Source: Hyphomonadaceae bacterium UBA4763
Lineage (GTDB): Bacteria > Pseudomonadota > Alphaproteobacteria > Caulobacterales > Aquidulcibacteraceae
Direction of reading: 5' to 3'
Assembly: GCA_002403455.1 (NCBI GenBank)
Contig: DHHV01000078.1
Coordinates: 1,022 to 12,670 of the forward strand
DNA: 11,649 nucleotides
The notes below the pieces were generated by a model. That model saw nothing but the letters and a program-made list of their open reading frames with translations. It did no database searches and was not told where the DNA came from. This document shows, one piece after another, positions 7,238-11,649 of the stretch (position 1 is its first letter; the number at the start of each line of letters is the position of its first letter). A program made the translations under genes and the position numbers.

Positions 7238-7260
7238 GCAGCGCAGCCAACGACCGCGAT
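7238..7260 (-). other. Spacer removed between tmRNA pieces
   Basis: These 23 nt join the CCA end of the acceptor piece to the 5' G of the coding piece, and must be cut out to give two mature RNAs. RNase P would be expected to form the coding-piece 5' end, by analogy with tRNA. The spacer is short, and its limits follow directly from the acceptor-stem pairing. Confidence 0.8.
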
Positions 7261-7341
7261 TGGTGGAGCCGCCGGGAATCGCACCCGGGTCCGAGCCGCT
7301 TATTACACGCGCGTTTATCGCCATAGTTCGCTTGCGCGAAC
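7261..7341 (-). ncRNA. tmRNA acceptor piece
   Basis: This is the upstream part of the permuted precursor, ending in the encoded CCA at 7263-7261. It has the T arm (stem CCGGG/CCCGG, loop TGCGATT) and the 3' strand of the acceptor stem. An ACGCGCGT segment can pair with ACGTGT just inside the coding piece to form helix P2. At its 5' end is a perfect hairpin, TTCGC-GCAA-GCGAA (7340-7327), closed by a GNRA tetraloop. The T-loop has G at the position that is normally U55 (TGCGATT instead of TTCGATT), an unusual change in a very conserved place. Confidence 0.88.
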
Positions 7342-7347
7342 ATGCCT

Positions 7348-7376
7348 GATATAGGCTCGATCGCGCCTTGGCGCAA
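7348..7376 (-). promoter_or_regulatory. Probable ssrA promoter
   Basis: On the minus strand, TTGCGC (7376-7371) and TATATC (7353-7348) are separated by 17 bp. Initiation about 7 bases further on, near 7341, would place the 5' end of the RNA right at the acceptor-piece hairpin. Spacing and fit to the RNA are the support; no transcript data are available. Confidence 0.6.
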
Positions 7377-7430
7377 TTGGTCGCGCAATCGACCTCTCGA
7401 CGCTTGCGCGCAAACATGGTCGGAGGGGGC

Positions 7431-7940
7431 ATGACCTTTTTTCATCTCAAATGGACGGCGCTCTATATCGCCCTGATCCCCTTCATCAATTGGAGCTTCA
7501 CCTGGGCGCCGCAATGGCAAATCGCTGAGGGCTGGAGCTTTAATCCGGTGACGATGGTGACCGGCCTTGTCTTGGTGGTGCGCGATTTTGCCCAGCGCGA
7601 GATCGGGCACCGCGTCTTGCTGGCCATGCTGGTCGCGCTGGGGCTGACCCTGTGGCTGACCGGGCCGGAATTGGCGCTGGCCAGCGGCAGCGCCTTTGCC
7701 GTCTCGGAAATGGTCGATTGGGCATTGTTCACCTTTACCGCTTTGCCGCTCTGGGGGCGGGTGTTGTTGTCGAGCGCGCTTGCCGCCCCGGTCGACACTG
7801 TGGTGTTTTTATACGGCGCCAATTTCATTCGCCCGGACAGTTTGACCTTCGCCAATGCGAGCTTGTCGATCGTCGGGAAAATGGTCGGCGCGGTGATCGT
7901 CGCGTTCCTGATCCGGCGGCGCGAGCGCGCTCATGGCTGA
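7431..7940 (+). CDS. VUT-family transporter (queuosine-precursor-transporter-like)
   Basis: A small membrane protein of 169 residues with about five or six helices. It has the family signature TGLVLVVRDFAQREIGHR (44-61), followed by SEMVDWALFTF (92-102) and APVDTVVF (119-126), the paired Ser/Asp-containing helices of the VUT/YhhQ group. Characterised members (E. coli YhhQ) import the 7-deazaguanine precursors of queuosine, preQ0 or preQ1; other members were called vitamin transporters, so the substrate here is an inference. The start is ATG 7431, with GGAGG at 7422-7426. The in-frame TTG at 7368 would run across the ssrA promoter region and is rejected. No queuosine biosynthesis gene is adjacent, and I see no preQ1 riboswitch in the short leader. 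The stop overlaps the next gene by 8 bp. Confidence 0.8.
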   Translation: MTFFHLKWTALYIALIPFINWSFTWAPQWQIAEGWSFNPVTMVTGLVLVVRDFAQREIGHRVLLAMLVALGLTLWLTGPELALASGSAFAVSEMVDWALFTFTALPLWGRVLLSSALAAPVDTVVFLYGANFIRPDSLTFANASLSIVGKMVGAVIVAFLIRRRERAHG

Positions 7941-8565
7941 TCCTGCCGCCACGTTGAGCCGTTATTTCGCGACCTTGGTCTATCGGGCGGCTTTGCAAGC
8001 CGGGGATGCGACCGCGTTGATCGAGGACTTGACCCAAGCGGCAATCTCGATCGGGGCGGAGGACAAAGCCGGCCGCGCCTGGTCAAAAGCCAATGGCTAT
8101 CAGGGCTATACCTCTTACGCGTCGCTGAACGATTTGCCGCAACGCGCCAGCGCTTTTGCTGATCTGAAAAAGCATTTGGACCGTCATGTCGGCGCCTTTG
8201 CGCGCGATTGCGGGTTTGATCTGGGCGGACGCAAGCTGAAACTCGACAGTTTGTGGATCAATATTTTAAAGCCGGGCGGCGTCCATACCGGCCATATTCA
8301 TCCGCATAGCGTGATTTCCGGGACTTGTTATCTGGTCGTGCCGGATGGCGCGTCCGCCCTCAAGTTGGAAGATCCGCGCCTCGCGATGATGATGGCTGCG
8401 CCGCCGCGCCACCCGGACGCCCAAGCCGATCTGCAGCCCTTTGTGTATCTCGCGCCAAAAGCTGGCGATGTGATCTTGTGGGAAAGCTGGCTGCGCCATG
8501 AGGTGACGCCGAACGCGGCGCGCACCGATCGGTTGTCGCTCAGTTTCAATTACAAATGGGGCTGA
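7933..8565 (+). CDS. Putative 2OG-Fe(II) oxygenase (TIGR02466-like)
   Basis: This 210-residue soluble protein resembles the TIGR02466 / 2OG-FeII_Oxy_5 group of putative iron- and 2-oxoglutarate-dependent oxygenases, whose substrates are unknown. The core is SLWINILKPGGVHTGHIHPHSVISGTCYL (within residues 107-134), a jelly-roll strand pair with a His cluster at 118, 121, 123 and 125. Further on come GDVILWESWLRHEVTPN (178-194), with the distal His189, and Arg200 in RLSLSFNYKW, the usual place for a 2-oxoglutarate carboxylate ligand. A standard His-x-Asp/Glu pair is not evident at the first site, so activity is not assured. ATG 7933 lies inside the end of the VUT gene without a strong binding site of its own, so translation is probably coupled to that gene. 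A shared role is possible but unproven. The facing gene mscS ends 29 bp away. Confidence 0.7.
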   Translation: MADPAATLSRYFATLVYRAALQAGDATALIEDLTQAAISIGAEDKAGRAWSKANGYQGYTSYASLNDLPQRASAFADLKKHLDRHVGAFARDCGFDLGGRKLKLDSLWINILKPGGVHTGHIHPHSVISGTCYLVVPDGASALKLEDPRLAMMMAAPPRHPDAQADLQPFVYLAPKAGDVILWESWLRHEVTPNAARTDRLSLSFNYKWG

Positions 8566-8594
8566 TTGGCTGAGTGAAGCGCCAGTCATTGTCC

Positions 8595-9869
8595 CTACCG
8601 GGAAGGCGCCCCGCTGACGATGGCGATGTCTTTGACGCGCTCGCCAACATCGATGCCCGCAGCCCGCCAATCCTTCCAAATCGCCAGCAAAACCTTTGAG
8701 GCGATGCGGTCGAGGTCGATATTGCCGTCAGGCACCCAAAAGACGATTTCGAGTTCGAATTGCTCCTGGCCGAATTCGCGCACAAAACATTCCGGAGCGG
8801 GGTCGTCGAGCACGCCGTCAATCATCTTCGTCGCGGCTTCGGCCAAGTCGACGGCGAGCGCCAGATCCGCGTCATGGTCGATCCGCAGCATTTTGCGCAC
8901 GCGCGCGCGCAAATCCGAATGCGACCACGAGACGACGCTGTCGGTGATGAACTTCTCATTGGGCACGAGAATATCTTTGCCGTCCCGCGTGTGAATGACC
9001 GCGTAGCGCAGTCCGAGCGATTTCACCTCGCCCATATCATCCCCGACCGCGATCAGGTCATTTGGCTTGATAGACCGGTCAGTCAAAACGATAATGCCGG
9101 AGATGAAATTGGCGACGATATGCTGCATGCCGAAGCCGACGCCGACCCCCAACGCTCCGCCCAATAACGCCAACGCCGACAGGTCGATATCGAGCCCCGT
9201 TAACAAAAGGATCGCCGCCAAAACGAACAGCGCCAACCGCGTGGCATGGGCGAGAAGGATCCGCAGCGATGGCTCGATCGACGGCAATGCGTCGATCCGC
9301 CGCCGCAAGATCTCCGCCAAATTCGTGGCGCCCCAGATCAGCAGCACCGAGAGCGCCACCGCATTCAGCACAAACAATACCGAAATGCGCTTGGCGCCAA
9401 ACGGCACAGCGGCGGCGTCCAATGCTGAAATGACCGAATTCAGCAGCCCGAACGCGTTCAGGGCGGCGATGAAGCTGGCGATCCAGATCGCGACGCGCGC
9501 CCAGAACGGCTCTTTGATGAACATCGCGAGCAGCCGGATCGCGGCGACAGCCAGCGCCAAACTGGCGGCGGCGTTCGGTAAATAGACCGGTCGGCCTATT
9601 CCCGTCAGGATAATCTGCGCCAACCCGAGCGCAAGCGCCGTCACCAGCGGCCACATTATCGCCGCTTCAATCGCTTCGATCGCCGCCGCCCAGCTTTTCG
9701 GCGCAAAAGGCTTAAGGCGCGCCGACAGTGATTTGGCGGGCTTGACCAGCACCCAGCCCAGCATGGCGGCCAGCGCGATCGCGGCGATTTGCGCCAAGAA
9801 ATCAACGCTGATCACGAACTGAAACGCCTTTGCCCCCATGTCCTGCGCCCAGTTCAGCCATTGATCCAT
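8595..9869 (-). CDS. MscS-family mechanosensitive channel
   Basis: These channels open under membrane tension to release solutes during osmotic downshock. The product has 424 residues, longer than E. coli MscS (286), owing to extra N-terminal membrane helices. Six or seven helices span about residues 20-255, against three in the minimal family. The pore helix has the Gly/Ala pattern LALLGGALGVGVGFGMQHIVANFISG (within 233-258), followed by IIVLTDRSIKPNDLIAVGD (259-277) and the beta-domain signature LVPNEKFITDSVVSWS (301-316). A cytoplasmic alpha/beta cage domain follows to the end. The start is ATG 9869, with AAGGG about 6 bases upstream; the frame is open up to 10070, but that extension would overlap the aldolase gene and is not supported. 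It is divergent from that gene across 109 bp. The family is sure; the physiological role is inferred. Confidence 0.94.
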   Translation of the reverse strand: MDQWLNWAQDMGAKAFQFVISVDFLAQIAAIALAAMLGWVLVKPAKSLSARLKPFAPKSWAAAIEAIEAAIMWPLVTALALGLAQIILTGIGRPVYLPNAAASLALAVAAIRLLAMFIKEPFWARVAIWIASFIAALNAFGLLNSVISALDAAAVPFGAKRISVLFVLNAVALSVLLIWGATNLAEILRRRIDALPSIEPSLRILLAHATRLALFVLAAILLLTGLDIDLSALALLGGALGVGVGFGMQHIVANFISGIIVLTDRSIKPNDLIAVGDDMGEVKSLGLRYAVIHTRDGKDILVPNEKFITDSVVSWSHSDLRARVRKMLRIDHDADLALAVDLAEAATKMIDGVLDDPAPECFVREFGQEQFELEIVFWVPDGNIDLDRIASKVLLAIWKDWRAAGIDVGERVKDIAIVSGAPSR

Positions 9870-9978
9870 TGATTGCCCTTTTCCAGAAACGGGCGGCGAA
9901 ATTTTCTCGACAAAGCCATTTCCCCAACCGATCGGCCGCACTAAGGCCTCAGCGTTGAACAACGCAATGGGGATCGGC

Positions 9979-11004
9979 ATGAACCTGGATATCTTGAACG
10001 CGACGGCGCGGGCGATGACGGCGCCTGGCAAGGGCATTTTGGCGGCGGACGAAAGCAGCTCGACGATCAAAAAGCGCTTTGACGCGATCGGCGTTGAGTC
10101 AACCTTTGAAAATCGCCGCGATTATCGGGAAATGCTGTTTCGCACCGTCGAGACCATGCGCAATCGGATTTCTGGCGTTATTCTCTATGACGAAACCATC
10201 CGCCAGGAGGCCGCCGATGGCGCGCCGCTGCCGACGCTGATCGAAGCGGCCGGCTCGATCCCCGGCATCAAGGTCGATCACGGGGCCAAGGATTTGCCGC
10301 TGCAGAATGGCGAAACGCTCACCGAGGGCCTTGATGGCCTTGGCGCGCGTTTGCAAGATTACGCCAAACTCGGCGCGCGCTTTGCCAAATGGCGGGGCGT
10401 CATCGACATTCAGCGCGCAAAAGGCATTCCGTCGCATAACGCCGTTCACGCCAATGCGCATGCCTTGGCGCGCTATGCGGCGATTTGCCAGGCGAACGAC
10501 ATAGTGCCGATCGTTGAACCCGAAGTCTTGATGGATGGCGACCATGACATCGCCCAATGCCGCGACATCACCATTTGGGTGCTGAACGAGGTTTTCCGCG
10601 AGCTTTATTACGCCAATGTTGCGCTGGAAGGCATAGTCTTGAAGCCCAATATGGTCATCGCCGGCCGTAAATGCCCGACCCAAAACACGGTGGCCGAAGT
10701 CGCGACAGAGACGGTCAAGGTGCTCAAAACATGCGTGCCGGCGGCCGTACCCGGCATTGCGTTTTTGTCTGGCGGCCAAAGCGATATCGAGGCGACCGCC
10801 CATCTAGACGCCATGGTGCGCCTCGGCGCCAATCCGTGGCCGCTGACCTTTTCCTATGGCCGGGCCTTGCAGGCCGCCCCGCAAAAAGCCTGGGCTGGCC
10901 GACCCGAAAATGTCGCCCGCGCGCAAGCGGCCTTCGCGCATCGGGCGGAGATGAACGGCCTTGCCAGCCTCGGCCAATGGCGCGAGGAACTTGAAGCCGC
11001 ATAA
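9979..11004 (+). CDS. fba: Fructose-bisphosphate aldolase, class I
   Basis: It cleaves or forms fructose 1,6-bisphosphate from dihydroxyacetone phosphate and glyceraldehyde 3-phosphate, in glycolysis or gluconeogenesis, using a lysine Schiff base rather than a metal. The 341-residue chain belongs to the animal-type class I family (PF00274). It has GKGILAADES (18-26, catalytic Asp24 region), IKVDHGAKDL (97-106), RFAKWR (134-139), IVEPEV (178-183), the Schiff-base motif GIVLKPNMVIAG (218-229) with Lys222, and LSGGQSDIEAT (263-273). SYGRALQ (292-298) binds a phosphate group. The C-terminal tail is shorter than in muscle aldolase and lacks its final Tyr, as usual in bacteria. ATG 9979 was chosen because GGGGAT lies 5 bases upstream; ATG 9967 and TTG 9955 have no such site. 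It converges on the carboxylase gene with 8 bp between stop codons. Confidence 0.95.
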   Translation: MNLDILNATARAMTAPGKGILAADESSSTIKKRFDAIGVESTFENRRDYREMLFRTVETMRNRISGVILYDETIRQEAADGAPLPTLIEAAGSIPGIKVDHGAKDLPLQNGETLTEGLDGLGARLQDYAKLGARFAKWRGVIDIQRAKGIPSHNAVHANAHALARYAAICQANDIVPIVEPEVLMDGDHDIAQCRDITIWVLNEVFRELYYANVALEGIVLKPNMVIAGRKCPTQNTVAEVATETVKVLKTCVPAAVPGIAFLSGGQSDIEATAHLDAMVRLGANPWPLTFSYGRALQAAPQKAWAGRPENVARAQAAFAHRAEMNGLASLGQWREELEAA

Positions 11005-11012
11005 GCAAGGCG

Positions 11013-11649
11013 TCAGGATTCCACCGGCTCCAGACGCGCCAAAACCTCGCCATCGCGCACTTGCGCGCCGGCAATTGCGGCGACCTCCGCGAGGACCCCA
11101 TCACGCGGCGCGGTGAACGTCTGCTCGACCTTCATCGCTTCGACGACCACCAAGGCTGCGCCTTTTTTGACCTGGTCGCCGGCCTTGGCGCGCACGGCGA
11201 TGACTTTGCCGGGCATCGGCGCTTTGACGACGTCGCCGGCGTCGAGGTCTTCCAGATCGAAATGCGCGCCGGGTTCGGCGAAAGCAAAGCCGTCGCCATC
11301 GACGCAATAGCCGCCGCCATCGCGATGCACGACGCGGACATCCTGTTCACCGAACAAAACGGCGACCCGATCGCCCAGCGGGGCCAAGGCGGCGACCTTG
11401 TCGCCCGCTTCGGCCCGCCAGCGGCCTTTGGCTTGGGTCAACCGAATGGCGATCTCGCCGGCGCCGTCTTCGACGCGGCACAAAGCGCCTTGCGGACCCG
11501 CCACGCGCCAGCCATCCAACGCCGCCCACGGATCATCGCCGGCTGGCCGGTGCTCCAGCACTTGATCGAGCGCCGCCGCCATCGCGGCCGCAAGGCGCGA
11601 CAAATGGTCGACCGACGCGATCTCGGCATGGCGGCGCGCGATCAAGCCG
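11013..11649 (-). CDS. Biotin-containing acyl-CoA carboxylase subunit, C-terminal part (5' end outside window)
   Basis: This is the C-terminal 211 or so residues of an alpha (biotin carboxylase/biotin carrier) subunit, most like 3-methylcrotonyl-CoA carboxylase and its relatives. In such enzymes an N-terminal biotin carboxylase domain carboxylates biotin, which the carrier domain delivers to the beta subunit. The frame is open to the window edge; reading begins GLIARRHAEI, the short linker after the biotin carboxylase domain. A beta-rich middle region (about 50-130) precedes the lipoyl/biotinyl domain (about 137-206), with KAPMPGKVIAV and VVVEAMKVEQTFTAP. The biotinylated lysine is encoded at 11130-11132. 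The usual AMKM motif is AMKV here. No beta subunit is visible. Propionyl-CoA or geranyl-CoA carboxylase are alternatives; the missing N-terminal part would decide. Confidence 0.88.
   Translation of the reverse strand, partial: GLIARRHAEIASVDHLSRLAAAMAAALDQVLEHRPAGDDPWAALDGWRVAGPQGALCRVEDGAGEIAIRLTQAKGRWRAEAGDKVAALAPLGDRVAVLFGEQDVRVVHRDGGGYCVDGDGFAFAEPGAHFDLEDLDAGDVVKAPMPGKVIAVRAKAGDQVKKGAALVVVEAMKVEQTFTAPRDGVLAEVAAIAGAQVRDGEVLARLEPVES

Larger units (their letters stand above)
7031..7341 (-). ncRNA. ssrA: Circularly permuted two-piece tmRNA gene (ssrA)
   Basis: tmRNA, with SmpB, frees stalled ribosomes and adds a degradation tag to the unfinished protein. This gene has the alphaproteobacterial permuted order: acceptor piece first, a short spacer, then the coding piece with the tag. 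The 5' strand of the acceptor stem (GGGGCCG, 7237-7231) pairs over 7 bp, with one G-U, with CGGCTCC just before the ACCA end at 7261. The coding piece opens GGGGCCGATCAGGATCGACGG, the usual tmRNA 5' signature, and the tag reads ANDNFAEEVRLAA-stop. A pseudoknot-1 candidate, a tag-stop hairpin, a promoter and a terminator candidate are all present. The RNA outer ends (about 7341 and 7031) are estimates; the internal ends (7261, 7237) follow from stem pairing. It is divergent from the VUT gene. Confidence 0.95.

Noticed and set aside
7255..7300. A tRNA 3' half on the minus strand, as a tRNA fragment or attachment site
   Set aside because: The missing 5' strand lies downstream across a 23-nt spacer, together with a tag frame, so this is the acceptor piece of a permuted tmRNA and not a broken tRNA or att site.
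7368..7430. VUT protein extended to TTG 7368
   Set aside because: The extension is polar and atypical, crosses the ssrA promoter, and lacks the strong GGAGG that precedes ATG 7431.
8566..8594. Bidirectional terminator between the oxygenase and mscS genes
   Set aside because: Only a 4-bp TGGC/GCCA stem can be drawn and no T-run follows, so it is not supported.
9870..10070. MscS protein extended to 10070
   Set aside because: It would overlap the start of the aldolase gene on the other strand, and ATG 9869 has a good binding site.
1..11649. CRISPR array, insertion sequence, prophage or defence system
   Set aside because: No spaced direct repeats, transposase, integrase, terminal repeats or recognisable defence genes are visible on either strand.

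Overview
The window is a gene-dense, GC-rich stretch of an alphaproteobacterial chromosome, apparently a motile, flagellated species. Three things point there: a circularly permuted gene for two-piece tmRNA with the tag ANDNFAEEVRLAA; the flagellar gene order fliL-fliM-DUF6468-motE; and MotE itself, a family known mainly from this class. I see no insertion sequences, prophage genes, CRISPR array or other sign of recent transfer. Most of the window is ordinary core-genome content.

Layout. Positions 1-3840 (minus strand) hold a sodium/calcium exchanger-type antiporter followed by a tightly packed flagellar cluster. fliL, fliM and a small DUF6468 membrane protein abut or overlap. motE follows after 11 bp and runs off the left edge through an odd run of 11 G. 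Positions 4025-4624 (plus) encode a small outer-membrane beta-barrel protein. It converges, with only 9 bp between stop codons, on maeB (4634-6904, minus), a malic enzyme fused to a phosphotransacetylase-like domain. Positions 7026-7376 (minus) carry the complete permuted ssrA gene with promoter, acceptor piece, a 23-nt spacer, coding piece and probable terminator.

Divergent from ssrA, on the plus strand, a VUT-family (queuosine-precursor-transporter-like) membrane protein overlaps by 8 bp a 2OG-Fe(II)-oxygenase-like protein. An MscS-type mechanosensitive channel (minus) and a class I fructose-bisphosphate aldolase (plus) are then divergently arranged. The window ends in the C-terminal part of a biotin-dependent acyl-CoA carboxylase subunit (minus).

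The genes act together in three groups. FliL, FliM, DUF6468 and MotE belong to the flagellar motor: stator support, C-ring switch and motor-associated periplasmic factor. MaeB, the aldolase and the carboxylase subunit belong to central carbon, gluconeogenic and acyl-CoA metabolism, but are separate transcription units. tmRNA serves ribosome rescue. The least understood parts are the VUT/oxygenase pair, DUF6468, and two sequence anomalies: the G-run in motE and a changed invariant T-loop base in tmRNA.
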